Shown here: positions 6,507 to 13,305 of the stretch, piece by piece | Position numbering within the stretch: position 1 is the first letter of the stretch | How the letters are laid out: every line of letters begins with the position of its first letter | NCBI GenBank assembly: GCA_003241285.1 | Contig: QFOT01000051.1 | Location: forward strand, 1 to 13,305 | Direction: 5' to 3' | Length of the DNA stretch: 13,305 nt | From: Micavibrio aeruginosavorus | GTDB taxonomy: Bacteria; Pseudomonadota; Alphaproteobacteria; Micavibrionales; Micavibrionaceae | The notes under the pieces: generated by a model | What the model was told of the DNA's origin: nothing | Database searches by the model: none | The model's input: the letters and a program-made list of their open reading frames with translations, nothing else | Translations under genes and position numbers: made by a program

Positions 6507-8341
6507 TATTTTTTCATCTCCTTGGTCGCCGGATCGCGCTTTTCGCATTCAAGCATAATATCCTTGGCAATGGGAGCTGCAGCAGAAGATCCGCCGCCGC
6601 CGTGCTCGACAACGACGCAGACAGCATAGCGCGGATTATTGATCGGTGCGTAACCAACATATAGACCATGGTGACGGTATTGCCATGGCGTTGCTTCCTG
6701 AGATCTTACCCCTGCGGCCCGCTCCGCCATTGTAATGCGCTTGACCTGCGACGTTCCGGTTTTTCCCCCCATTTCCATGCCGGGCTCTGTAATGCGGTGG
6801 GCATAGGCGGTTCCACCCGGCGACATAACTCCAACCATACCCTGTTTAATCAAATCAAGATGCGCAGGATTGAGCCCCAGATCGCCCCAAGGTTTCGTAT
6901 GAACTTCACGTCCGCCAATAATCCCTGTCAGCCAAGGCATGACGGCTTTACCACCGTTAACGGCCCGTGCCGTCATCGTCGCAAGTTGCAATGGTGTTGT
7001 TTGCAGATAGCCTTGGCCAATAGAAGCAACGATTGTTTCCCCCGGATGCCATTGCTCTTTACGCGCTTTCTTCTTCCATTTTGTATCCGGAACAAGTCCG
7101 GCTTTTTCTTCCGGCAAACCTATCTCCAGTTTTTGCCCGAGGCCCATACGACGCGACATCGCCGCGATCCTATCGATCCCGACGAGGCTCGACATTTTGT
7201 AGAAATAAACATCGCAGGAAACGGCCAGCGCGCGTACCAGATTGACGCCACCATGCCCGCCTTTTTTCCAGCAGTGGAAACGGTGACCGCCAAACTCATA
7301 ATGTCCCGGACAGCTAACGCCCCAGTTTTCGTCGATAACTCCCGCCTCAAGTCCCGCCAGCGCCGTTACGATTTTGAACGTCGAGCCGGGTGGATAAAGA
7401 CCGGATATAATCTTATTGGTGAGAGGGTGGGTCGGATCATCACGCAACTGCTCCCATTCCATCGTCGAAATACCGCCGGTGAATGAATTCGGATCGAAAC
7501 TCGGATAAGATGCCAGCGCATAAACAGCGCCCGTATGCACATCCATGATAACTGCAGATGCGCTGCGGTCCGATGAAAGCCGCTGCTGGACAAAACGCTG
7601 CAATTCCGCATCGATGCTTAGTACGATTTTATCGCCGGTGATGGCGGGCGTTTTCCCGAGCTGACGCACTTCGCGGCCATGCACGTTGACCTCGACTTCG
7701 GTTTTGCCGGGCTGACCGCGAAGCTCCGCTTCATATTGCCTTTCCAAACCGTTCTTGCCGATCTGGAATCCCGGCATGCGAAGCAGCTTATCAGTCGTCA
7801 TTTCTCTTTCCGAAACGCGACCCACATAACCGATCAGATGCGCTGTTGCATCTTTATGCGGATAGTTGCGAATTTCCGCCGACTGCACATCAACACCAGG
7901 CAGATAAGGCAGGTTGACTTCAATGGTAGAAACCTCATCCCATGAGAGATGGTTTCTCACCTGTATGGGCATAAAGCGCGGATTGCGCTTTACATCACGC
8001 AACACCCTCTTGATGTCACGTTCCTCTATCGTCACAACTTTTCTCAGCTGCAAAAGAGCATTTTCCAGGTTATCGACTTGTTCGGGCGTAACGATAACTT
8101 GGAAGTCTTGAATATTGTCGGCCAGAGGGATGCCGAAACGGTCGACAATCTGCCCGCGCATCGGCGGAATGATCTTAATGTTGATTCGGTTGTTTTCCGA
8201 GAGGGTCTTGTATTTTTCGCCCTCTGCGATCTGCAGCCAGGCAAGCCTGCCGCCTAGAAGGGACAATATAGCCCCTTGGCCGATGCCTATAATGACAGCG
8301 CGGCGCGAAAAACTGTCGAACCTGTCATTTTCACGTTCCAT
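6506..8341 (-). CDS. mrdA: Penicillin-binding protein 2, elongation transpeptidase
   Basis: Class B PBP of 611 residues, the D,D-transpeptidase that cross-links new peptidoglycan in the elongasome and activates RodA. A single membrane anchor lies at about residues 15-33 after a charged cytoplasmic start. The dimerisation or pedestal domain follows, with MRGQIVDRFG (61-70) as the typical N-terminal motif. The transpeptidase triad is complete: STFK (320-323, Ser320 nucleophile), SCD (375-377) in place of SxN, normal for PBP2, and KTGT (527-530). GLYPPGSTFK and GQGYLQTTPLQLA are characteristic. Its stop overlaps the rodA start, and its start lies 9 bp after mreD, so the genes are cotranscribed. 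No truncation or odd residues are seen. Confidence 0.96.
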   Translation of the reverse strand: MERENDRFDSFSRRAVIIGIGQGAILSLLGGRLAWLQIAEGEKYKTLSENNRINIKIIPPMRGQIVDRFGIPLADNIQDFQVIVTPEQVDNLENALLQLRKVVTIEERDIKRVLRDVKRNPRFMPIQVRNHLSWDEVSTIEVNLPYLPGVDVQSAEIRNYPHKDATAHLIGYVGRVSEREMTTDKLLRMPGFQIGKNGLERQYEAELRGQPGKTEVEVNVHGREVRQLGKTPAITGDKIVLSIDAELQRFVQQRLSSDRSASAVIMDVHTGAVYALASYPSFDPNSFTGGISTMEWEQLRDDPTHPLTNKIISGLYPPGSTFKIVTALAGLEAGVIDENWGVSCPGHYEFGGHRFHCWKKGGHGGVNLVRALAVSCDVYFYKMSSLVGIDRIAAMSRRMGLGQKLEIGLPEEKAGLVPDTKWKKKARKEQWHPGETIVASIGQGYLQTTPLQLATMTARAVNGGKAVMPWLTGIIGGREVHTKPWGDLGLNPAHLDLIKQGMVGVMSPGGTAYAHRITEPGMEMGGKTGTSQVKRITMAERAAGVRSQEATPWQYRHHGLYVGYAPINNPRYAVCVVVEHGGGGSSAAAPIAKDIMLECEKRDPATKEMKK

Positions 8342-8350
8342 TGAAAATCT

Positions 8351-8866
8351 TTAACGGAAGAATTTATTGATGGCAACCATCGGAACAGTCATTAGGGGAT
8401 AGGCAAGCACACTAACTAAAACCGTTGCCAGAAACGGCATCAAGCTTGGAAAATGAAAACCGCTGCTGAGTATGAAAACAAGTAAATGAATGAAACCAAC
8501 AAATAAACAGGCCACACCATATCCAGCCCATAAAACCGGCCAGACCTGCCCCTTCAAAAAACGCCTTTGGCTGAAAAGAATAAAAGATATCAGCAGAAAA
8601 CAAAGAGCATTCAGGCCAACCGCCTGACCTGTGATAAAATCAAGCCCAAGGCCAAACAAAAAAGCCAGATAAAAAGGTACCAGGCCGGGCCTTGCCAATA
8701 TCCAGAAATATATACCCATCAGAAGAAAATATGGGGTGATATTCCCAAGCTCCAAGATCGGAATGCTCGAGGCGTTCAGGAGCATAAGGAAAACAAGGGA
8801 TATATAAACAAGAACGACGCGCACTATTGCGACAACTTTCTGGAGCGCTTCGTTGCTATCTTCCAT
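8351..8866 (-). CDS. mreD: Rod shape-determining protein MreD
   Basis: Small integral membrane protein of 171 residues with about five to six hydrophobic segments and few charged loops, as in MreD. It links the MreC/PBP2/RodA complex to the membrane part of the elongasome; the biochemical role is not settled. Sequence conservation in the family is low. The call rests on hydropathy, length (family about 160-180) and the invariant place between mreC (5 bp upstream) and mrdA (9 bp downstream). The N-terminus carries a short polar stretch (MEDSNEALQKV) before the first membrane helix. The segment FGLGLDFITGQAVGLNAL (about residues 70-87) resembles the best conserved MreD loop. Confidence 0.88.
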   Translation of the reverse strand: MEDSNEALQKVVAIVRVVLVYISLVFLMLLNASSIPILELGNITPYFLLMGIYFWILARPGLVPFYLAFLFGLGLDFITGQAVGLNALCFLLISFILFSQRRFLKGQVWPVLWAGYGVACLFVGFIHLLVFILSSGFHFPSLMPFLATVLVSVLAYPLMTVPMVAINKFFR

Positions 8867-8871
8867 GTCAG

Positions 8872-9777
8872 TTACTGCTTAATAGAAGATGGCACCGGCG
8901 CTTTCAGCGCATCGATACTTCGCCGGACATTCGGATCGTCAGGCTTTTCGATGATCTGGACATAGTTTGCGTTAACAGGATCGGTAAATGGCTCAACCAT
9001 CACTTGATTATCATCGGCTTTTACGACTTTACCGATGGGCAGGCCTTGCGGGAACATGCCTCCATGGCCGGACGTTACGACGCGGGCGCCTTCTTCGATT
9101 AATATATCCATCGGCAGATGATCCAGCACGAGATAGCTGTCATTTGTTCCTGCAAGAATTGCTTTCTGGTTCGTCCCTTCGACGATGACAGGAATGCGGG
9201 AATTGATGTCATTCAAAAGAAGAATTCGAGAAGCGCGGTTACCGACTTCTATAATCCGTCCGATCATACCTTGGCTGCCCATGACCGCCTGTCCTTCGAC
9301 GACGCCGTTTTCTTTTCCCGCCTGTATCAAAAGAGAACGTACATAAGAACTTCCAGAATCGCCGATGACACGCGTTGAGATATAACTTTGCTCCGGTTCA
9401 GGAATGACATTGAGCAAATCTTTTAAAGATTGATTCTCGGCTTTCAAAAGAAGGGCTGTTTGATACCACTCCTTCAATCTTACATTCTCCGCTTTCAAAC
9501 GGTCATTTTCCGCACGAAGCTGCGTAATGCCAGTCATGCCACTGATGCCGTCAGCAATAAATCGGAAGGGCTGACCGACCACAGCGATCAGCGGGGCAAC
9601 CGTATCTGTAAGACCGACACGCGGCTTTTGCCAGACGGAAGGGATAATAATCGATGTCATAAGAATGATAATCGCCGTCCCCACCAAGGCATGGGGAGAA
9701 TATTGCATGACGCGCCCGACAGTCGATGCCGCCCGGTAGTTTTTACGCCTCTGATATCTTTGTGTAAGCGATCTCAT
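8872..9777 (-). CDS. mreC: Cell shape-determining protein MreC
   Basis: Bitopic inner-membrane protein whose periplasmic part binds and activates PBP2. I choose the ATG at 9777 (301 residues) because AGGG (9788-9785) lies 7 bases upstream. The frame also allows an ATG at 9792, but that codon has no such site. Domains: a basic cytoplasmic tail (about 1-25), one membrane helix (about 30-48, rich in I, L and M), a coiled coil with repeated LRAEN/LKAEN heptads (about 84-120), then the beta domain containing VIGDSGSSYVRSLLIQAG and GQAVMGSQGMIGRI, which are MreC hallmarks. A polar, proline-containing tail ends the protein. The ribosome binding site lies in a hairpin. mreD follows 5 bp downstream. 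Confidence 0.94.
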   Translation of the reverse strand: MRSLTQRYQRRKNYRAASTVGRVMQYSPHALVGTAIIILMTSIIIPSVWQKPRVGLTDTVAPLIAVVGQPFRFIADGISGMTGITQLRAENDRLKAENVRLKEWYQTALLLKAENQSLKDLLNVIPEPEQSYISTRVIGDSGSSYVRSLLIQAGKENGVVEGQAVMGSQGMIGRIIEVGNRASRILLLNDINSRIPVIVEGTNQKAILAGTNDSYLVLDHLPMDILIEEGARVVTSGHGGMFPQGLPIGKVVKADDNQVMVEPFTDPVNANYVQIIEKPDDPNVRRSIDALKAPVPSSIKQ

Positions 9778-9783
9778 TAAGAT

Positions 9784-9801
9784 GCCCTGCATATACAGGG
9801 C
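9784..9801 (-). promoter_or_regulatory. Hairpin holding the mreC ribosome binding site
   Basis: On the minus strand GCCCTG (9801-9796), a 6-base loop (9795-9790) and CAGGGC (9789-9784) form a GC-rich 6-bp stem. The 3' arm contains AGGG, the Shine-Dalgarno-like sequence for the ATG at 9777. Just upstream CCCC-AAAA-GGG (9811-9801) can form a second small stem that shares one base. The structure could damp or tune mreC translation relative to mreB; this role is inferred. Confidence 0.45.
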
Positions 9802-9859
9802 CCTTTTGGGGTTATATCTTAATTATACATTATAACGAGGGCACTTAATAAAATATTTA

Positions 9860-9892
9860 CGCCCCGATCAAGATTAAACTTGATGCAGGGCG
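9860..9892 (-). repeat. Interrupted palindrome between mreB and mreC
   Basis: In the 156 bases between mreB and the chosen mreC start, CGCCC (9860-9864) pairs with GGGCG (9888-9892) and ATCAAG (9867-9872) pairs with CTTGAT (9879-9884) around ATTAAA. The result is a two-part stem with a small internal loop. In the mreB transcript it is followed by an AT-rich run (TAAATATTTTATT) rather than a clean T tract. It may be a partial terminator, an mRNA-processing site that sets a higher mreB level, or one copy of an intergenic palindromic repeat. Only one copy is seen here. Confidence 0.55.
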
Positions 9893-9933
9893 CAATAAAT
9901 AATGGATAAATTTTTATTTTTCGTAAAATAAGC

Positions 9934-10974
9934 CTAGTATGTCCCGATAAGAACGTTACGCAGTGTTTTCATTTCTTCCAGCGCATGCCCCGTTCCAAGC
10001 GCTACACAGGACAGCGGATCATCAGCAATTGTCACTGCAAGGCCCGTCGAATGGCGTAAAACAAAGTCCAGATTTGAGAGAAGAGCGCCGCCCCCCGTCA
10101 AGACAATACCACGTTCGGCAATATCTGCAGCCAGCTCCGGCGGTGTATGCTCCAGCGCAAGGCGGACACCTTCTACGATCTGGCTGATAGGCTCCATCAG
10201 GCTTTCCGCCACATGGCGCTCTGTCACGACGACTTCCTTAGGCACCCCCATTAAAAGATCGCGGCCTTTAATCGTCATGGAACGGCCATCGCCTTCCGCC
10301 GGCGGGCAGGCAGAACCGACTTCTTTTTTAATACGCTCAGCTGTCGTTTCACCGATCAAAAGATTAAAGACGCGGCGGATATAGTTGATAATGGCATCAT
10401 CCATCTTATCGCCGCCAACGCGCACAGATTTCGCAAAGACGATACCGCCCAAGGAGATAACGGCAATTTCGGATGTTCCGCCGCCGATATCGACAACCAT
10501 CGAACCTGACGGCTCTGTGACTGGAAGGCCTGCGCCTATTGCAGCGGCCATTGGCTCTTCAATCAGGAAGACTTCCGAAGCACCGGCGCTTTCAGCAGAT
10601 TCAACAATGGCTTTTTGTTCAACGGCAGTTGAACCTGACGGAACACAGATCACCATCTTAGGAGAAACGAAAGAACGGCGGTTATGAACTTTACGGATAA
10701 AATGTTTGATCATCGCTTCGGCAACTTCGAAATCAGCGATCACACCGTCGCGCAAAGGACGAATGGCTGTAATGTTTCCCGGTGTACGACCTAGCATCTG
10801 CTTCGCTTCGTTTCCGACGGCCAGAACCTGTTTTCGTCCTCCGGCTGTCGAAATCGCAACGACAGAAGGCTCGTTCAACACGATGCCTCGGTCACGCACA
10901 TATACCAGTGTATTGGCAGTACCTAAATCGATAGCCATATCGGCAGATACGAAACCGAAAATTTTGGAAAACAT
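9934..10974 (-). CDS. mreB: Actin-like rod shape protein MreB
   Basis: Bacterial actin of 346 residues that forms ATP-dependent filaments under the inner membrane and positions the elongation machinery. The phosphate-1 motif is IDLGTANTLVYV (DLGTAN 16-21), phosphate-2 is VVDIGGGTSEIAVISL (DIGGGTSE 162-169), and the adenosine motif is VLTGGGALLSNLD (LTGGGALL 292-299). The N-terminus begins MFSKIFGF, an amphipathic membrane-binding start typical of Gram-negative MreB. Length is normal (about 345). AAAGGA lies 6 bases upstream of the ATG at 10974. It heads mreB-mreC-mreD-mrdA-rodA, all leftward. It follows rpmJ, from which it is separated by a terminator hairpin, so a separate promoter for mreB is expected within 10975-11030, but I cannot point to one. 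Confidence 0.98.
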   Translation of the reverse strand: MFSKIFGFVSADMAIDLGTANTLVYVRDRGIVLNEPSVVAISTAGGRKQVLAVGNEAKQMLGRTPGNITAIRPLRDGVIADFEVAEAMIKHFIRKVHNRRSFVSPKMVICVPSGSTAVEQKAIVESAESAGASEVFLIEEPMAAAIGAGLPVTEPSGSMVVDIGGGTSEIAVISLGGIVFAKSVRVGGDKMDDAIINYIRRVFNLLIGETTAERIKKEVGSACPPAEGDGRSMTIKGRDLLMGVPKEVVVTERHVAESLMEPISQIVEGVRLALEHTPPELAADIAERGIVLTGGGALLSNLDFVLRHSTGLAVTIADDPLSCVALGTGHALEEMKTLRNVLIGTY

Positions 10975-11019
10975 TTCAAATCCTTTAATTGCCGGATGAA
11001 TAGAAGATTCCGGAAGCCA

Positions 11020-11056
11020 GTTATAACAAACTTCCCGTATGAGTGCACACGGGAAG
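11020..11056 (-). terminator. Rho-independent terminator after rpmJ
   Basis: On the minus strand CTTCCCGT (11056-11049) and ACGGGAAG (11038-11031) form a perfect 8-bp GC-rich stem with a 10-base loop. TTTGTTAT follows (11030-11023). The hairpin begins about 30 bases after the rpmJ stop and precedes mreB, so it should separate rpmJ from the mre operon at least in part. Confidence 0.7.
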
Positions 11057-11087
11057 CTTCAAATTCCTACTATAAAAGGAATATGGC

Positions 11088-11213
11088 TTAGCCTTGGCGC
11101 ACTTTCATACGCTTTTTGGTTTTGTTGATAATGTAAACGCGGCCTTTACGACGGATCAAACGATTGTTCCGGTCACGAGTTTTCAACGTTTTCAATGAGT
11201 TAACGACTTTCAT
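11088..11213 (-). CDS. rpmJ: 50S ribosomal protein L36 (cysteine-free form)
   Basis: Short gene of 42 codons encoding a 41-residue basic protein that begins MKVVNSLKTLKTRDRNN and ends KKRMKVRQG, a clear L36. It packs into the large ribosomal subunit. The classical form carries a Cys3-His zinc site; here all the cysteines are absent, which marks the zinc-independent (C-) type usual in alphaproteobacteria. The ATG at 11213 is preceded by AAGG about 4-5 bases upstream, and a second AAGG lies further up. A strong promoter lies upstream and a terminator downstream, so it is a single-gene unit. The gene is easily missed because of its size. Confidence 0.95.
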   Translation of the reverse strand: MKVVNSLKTLKTRDRNNRLIRRKGRVYIINKTKKRMKVRQG

Positions 11214-11251
11214 CGCCTTAATCCTTATATATCAATTTCCTAGAGAGCCGG

Positions 11252-11281
11252 ACCATACTGAGCGCACCCGCCCGTGTCAAG
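11252..11281 (-). promoter_or_regulatory. Strong sigma-70 promoter of rpmJ
   Basis: On the minus strand a perfect TTGACA (11280-11275), preceded by C as in alphaproteobacterial CTTGAC promoters, is followed after exactly 17 bases by TATGGT (11257-11252). Transcription would begin near 11245, about 30 bases before the rpmJ ATG. This is the best promoter match in the window. Confidence 0.7.
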
Positions 11282-11387
11282 TTGAATATACATTAAATAA
11301 GCACTCATAAACCCTGAATTTAACCTGTGATTAATATGAAAATATCATGATATTATGATTAATTAGACAACACTAATTAGGCACACA
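11281..11387. promoter_or_regulatory. AT-rich upstream region of the EAL gene, with palindrome and repeats
   Basis: Between the rpmJ promoter and the EAL start codon lies an AT-rich stretch. It holds a perfect 14-bp palindrome AATATCATGATATT (11341-11354), flanked by two copies of GATTAAT-like sequence (about 11329-11335 and 11357-11363). TAATTAG occurs twice (11360-11366 and 11374-11380), spaced by 14 bases. A weak promoter TTTAAC (11319-11324) / TATCAT (11343-11348) would place the palindrome over the -10. An operator is plausible; no regulator is identified. Confidence 0.4.
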
Positions 11388-12218
11388 ATGTCAATATTAC
11401 CGATACCAGTCGATTTTAACTATAGCCTCGCATTTAAAGAAGCCCTCTCGAACGGGCAGATATGCTTGAACTACCAGCCTATTATTGATCTAAATACCGG
11501 TCGCGTTCAGGGTTATGAAGCTTTGATGCGATGGACACATCCGAGTTTCGGTTCCATATCTCCAGGCATATTTATCCCTGCCTTAGTAGAATCAGGGCTG
11601 ATTGTCGAAGCAAGTAAATGGGCCTTAAGGGAATCCTGCCGGGCCCTCAAGCGCATTGAAGGCAGAATCGGGCAAGTCAAAAACCTCTATATGAGCGTTA
11701 ATTTTACAGCAAGTGATTTTGCCGAAGAAAGCTTTCTTGACGATCTCTATCAGATCATCAGCGCCAGTGATGTTCTGCCGACGCAAATACAACTGGAAAT
11801 CACAGAAGAGCTTCTGATGTCCCAGCCTGATAACGCACGAAAGACACTGGAATTATGCCGCAAGGCGGGACTGAAAATTGCAGTCGATGATTTTGGAACA
11901 GGAAAAGCATCACTGGAATTCTTGCAGAACTTTCCCATCGACACTGTAAAGCTGGACCGTGTATTCATTCGTGGAATGACGTCCCATCCGGAAAAACTCG
12001 ATGAAGCTAAACCGGTTTTATCAATCGCACAGAAACGCCATTTAACCATGACGGCGGAAGGGATTGAAACACAGGAGGAAGCTTTCTTATTAAAACAGCT
12101 TGGATGCAATACGGCTCAAGGCTATTACTTCGCCAAACCTCTTCCTGAAAAGGATATTACCGAGCTACTGTTGGGCAATAGCGGCTTCAGCCGTAAGCTG
12201 GAGCCTGTTTTTGCATAG
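11388..12218 (+). CDS. Stand-alone EAL-domain c-di-GMP phosphodiesterase
   Basis: Soluble protein of 276 residues that is almost all EAL domain, with no GGDEF, PAS, receiver or membrane part. EAL enzymes linearise cyclic di-GMP to pGpG with Mg2+ or Mn2+. Catalytic and metal or substrate residues are in place: Glu44 of EALMRW, Asn105 of SVNFTA, Glu137 in LEITEEL, Asp167-Asp168 of DDFGTG, Lys188 of VKLDR, Glu224 and Glu227 of AEGIE, and Gln244 of QGYYFAKP. Loop 6 reads DDFGTGKASL where DDFGTGYSSL is usual, a mild deviation. Activity is therefore likely but not certain. AGG lies 6 bases before the ATG. The gene is divergent from rpmJ and transcribed toward pntA, 121 bp away. No terminator is visible after it. 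What it controls cannot be told. Confidence 0.92.
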   Translation: MSILPIPVDFNYSLAFKEALSNGQICLNYQPIIDLNTGRVQGYEALMRWTHPSFGSISPGIFIPALVESGLIVEASKWALRESCRALKRIEGRIGQVKNLYMSVNFTASDFAEESFLDDLYQIISASDVLPTQIQLEITEELLMSQPDNARKTLELCRKAGLKIAVDDFGTGKASLEFLQNFPIDTVKLDRVFIRGMTSHPEKLDEAKPVLSIAQKRHLTMTAEGIETQEEAFLLKQLGCNTAQGYYFAKPLPEKDITELLLGNSGFSRKLEPVFA

Positions 12219-12339
12219 CAATATCTAAAACACCCTCCATTTCCTGTTAGCGAAGCCCTAAAAATCCTTTCCCCTCTGCTTTTAGTGAGGCACGATAGCG
12301 CCTATTCATAAATATCGCGCTTTCTTAGGAGTTTATTTC
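12219..12339. other. Intergenic region before pntA
   Basis: I see no gene, clear terminator or convincing promoter here. A GCGC…GCGC pair (around 12297-12320) flanks an AT-rich core but gives only four base pairs. The pntA ribosome binding site, AGGAG, lies at 12327-12331. Confidence 0.4.
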
Positions 12340-13305
12340 GTGGCCCCAAAACTTGCTGTTTTAAAAGAAACGAAAGAGTTCGAAAAACGCGTTGCCGCCA
12401 TTCCGGAAACCGTCAAGAAACTGACGGCAAAAGGTTTTGCTATTACTATCGAAACAGGTGCGGGTGATAACGCCTCTTATCCAGATAAAGATTATATCTC
12501 GGCTGGCGCAACCATTGCCTCTTCCGCTGCGGATGCAACCAAGGACGCTGATATTATTTTATGCGTCGATGCGCCTTCTTCGATTGCCGCAAAAAAAGAT
12601 GCTATCCTGATCGGATTGTTATCACCTTATAACAACAAGGCCAATTTGGCTTCTTACGCATCGTCCAACATCACCTCGATGTCGATGGAACTGGTTCCTC
12701 GAATTACCCGCGCACAGGCTATGGATGTTTTGTCGTCCCAGTCAAACCTTGCCGGCTACCGTGCTGTTTTGGAAGCAGCAACCCTTCTGCCGCACGCCTT
12801 CCCCATGATGATGACAGCCGCAGGCACTATTCCCCCAGCCCGCGTGTTTATTATGGGTGCAGGCGTTGCCGGACTGCAGGCCATTGCAACCGCGCGTCGG
12901 CTCGGCGCAGTTGTGAGTGCAACCGATGTTCGCGCGGCCGCTAAAGAACAGGTGCAATCTCTCGGCGCTACTTTCGTTATGGTTGAAAGCGATGAAATAA
13001 AAAACGCTGAAACCGCAGGCGGATACGCGAAAGAAATGTCCGAAGAATTTAAACAGAAACAAGCGACGTTAGTATCAGATACGATCACCCGTCAGGACAT
13101 CGTCATTACAACAGCCCTTATTCCAGGCCGTCCGGCACCGCTTCTTATTACAGAAGATATGGTCAAAAGCATGAAACCAGGTTCGGTCATTATCGATATG
13201 GCGGTTGAACAAGGCGGAAACTGCGCTCTTTCCAAACCCGGAGAAGTCGTCGAAGTCCATGGCGTCAAAATTGCAGGTTATAAAAACATCCCAAGTCGTA
13301 TCGCT
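12340..13305 (+). CDS. pntA: NAD(P) transhydrogenase alpha subunit PntA, 5' part (runs off right edge)
   Basis: NAD(H)-binding domain I of the proton-translocating transhydrogenase, which makes NADPH from NADH and NADP+ using the proton gradient. The frame starts at GTG 12340, 8 bases after AGGAG, and stays open for 322 codons to the window end. The N-terminus MAPKLAVLKETKEFEKRVAAIPETV matches the alanine dehydrogenase/PntA family. SSQSNLAGYRAV (132-143) is the conserved loop equivalent to RQDSNL. The Rossmann glycine motif is GAGVAGLQA (173-181), with the acidic ribose-binding residue in SATDVR. In alphaproteobacteria this subunit is usually split (PntAA about 370-390 residues, then PntAB and PntB), so about 50-70 residues are missing here. 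Alanine dehydrogenase is the main alternative, but the motif details favour PntA. Confidence 0.93.
   Translation, partial: MAPKLAVLKETKEFEKRVAAIPETVKKLTAKGFAITIETGAGDNASYPDKDYISAGATIASSAADATKDADIILCVDAPSSIAAKKDAILIGLLSPYNNKANLASYASSNITSMSMELVPRITRAQAMDVLSSQSNLAGYRAVLEAATLLPHAFPMMMTAAGTIPPARVFIMGAGVAGLQAIATARRLGAVVSATDVRAAAKEQVQSLGATFVMVESDEIKNAETAGGYAKEMSEEFKQKQATLVSDTITRQDIVITTALIPGRPAPLLITEDMVKSMKPGSVIIDMAVEQGGNCALSKPGEVVEVHGVKIAGYKNIPSRIA

Noticed and set aside
5367..6548. Longer RodA start at 6548
   Set aside because: The extra 14 codons overlap mrdA. The ATG at 6506 has AAGGAG and the typical stop/start overlap.
6668..7486. Long plus-strand open frame (272 codons) opposite mrdA
   Set aside because: It lies wholly antisense to the PBP2 catalytic domain, whose motifs are intact. 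Its translation is Arg/His/Pro-rich and low in recognisable structure, so it is a shadow frame.
12340..13305. Alanine dehydrogenase in place of pntA
   Set aside because: The family is related, but the SSQSNLAGYRAV loop and Rossmann region read as transhydrogenase alpha subunit.

Overview
The window looks like a chromosomal housekeeping region of an alphaproteobacterium. The main reasons are the gene for an F1-ATPase inhibitor of the zeta (DUF1476) type next to purC, the run purQ…purL–bolA–grxD, a cysteine-free L36 ribosomal protein, and a separate PntA alpha-1 type transhydrogenase subunit. Base composition looks balanced by eye (not measured). I see no insertion sequence, prophage, CRISPR array or tRNA.

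Layout, left to right. (1) The 5' part of purC runs leftward off the edge. It is divergent from the zeta inhibitor gene, with a 92-bp shared promoter region. (2) The 199 bp between the zeta gene and purQ is where alphaproteobacteria usually carry purS. No purS is there. Instead its minus strand can fold into a long rod-like RNA ending in a rho-independent terminator: a candidate small RNA gene. (3) purQ, a short unknown gene, a spermidine/thialysine-type GNAT acetyltransferase and purL form one tightly overlapping rightward operon. purL ends in a 13-bp perfect hairpin. (4) bolA and the CGFS monothiol glutaredoxin grxD, known partners in iron-sulfur handling, follow as a pair. (5) On the opposite strand, ending 2 bp from grxD, lies the cell-shape and elongation operon mreB–mreC–mreD–mrdA(PBP2)–rodA, read leftward. 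(6) rpmJ (41 codons, minus strand) sits upstream of mreB with a clear promoter and its own terminator. (7) Divergent from rpmJ is a free-standing EAL-domain c-di-GMP phosphodiesterase gene, behind an AT-rich, palindrome-bearing upstream region. (8) The 5' part of pntA runs off the right edge.

Functionally, purC, purQ and purL serve de novo purine synthesis. PurL here is the short form, which needs PurQ plus PurS to make FGAM, so the absence of purS from its usual place matters. MreBCD, PBP2 and RodA together make the elongasome: RodA polymerises glycan, PBP2 cross-links, and MreBCD scaffold and position them.

The observation most worth following is the minus-strand RNA candidate at 783–939. 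All of its wobble pairs are G·U only when read on the minus strand, and its terminator faces the same way. Next come the purQ start codon buried in a perfect 10-bp hairpin, the missing purS, and the mreC ribosome binding site held in a hairpin.
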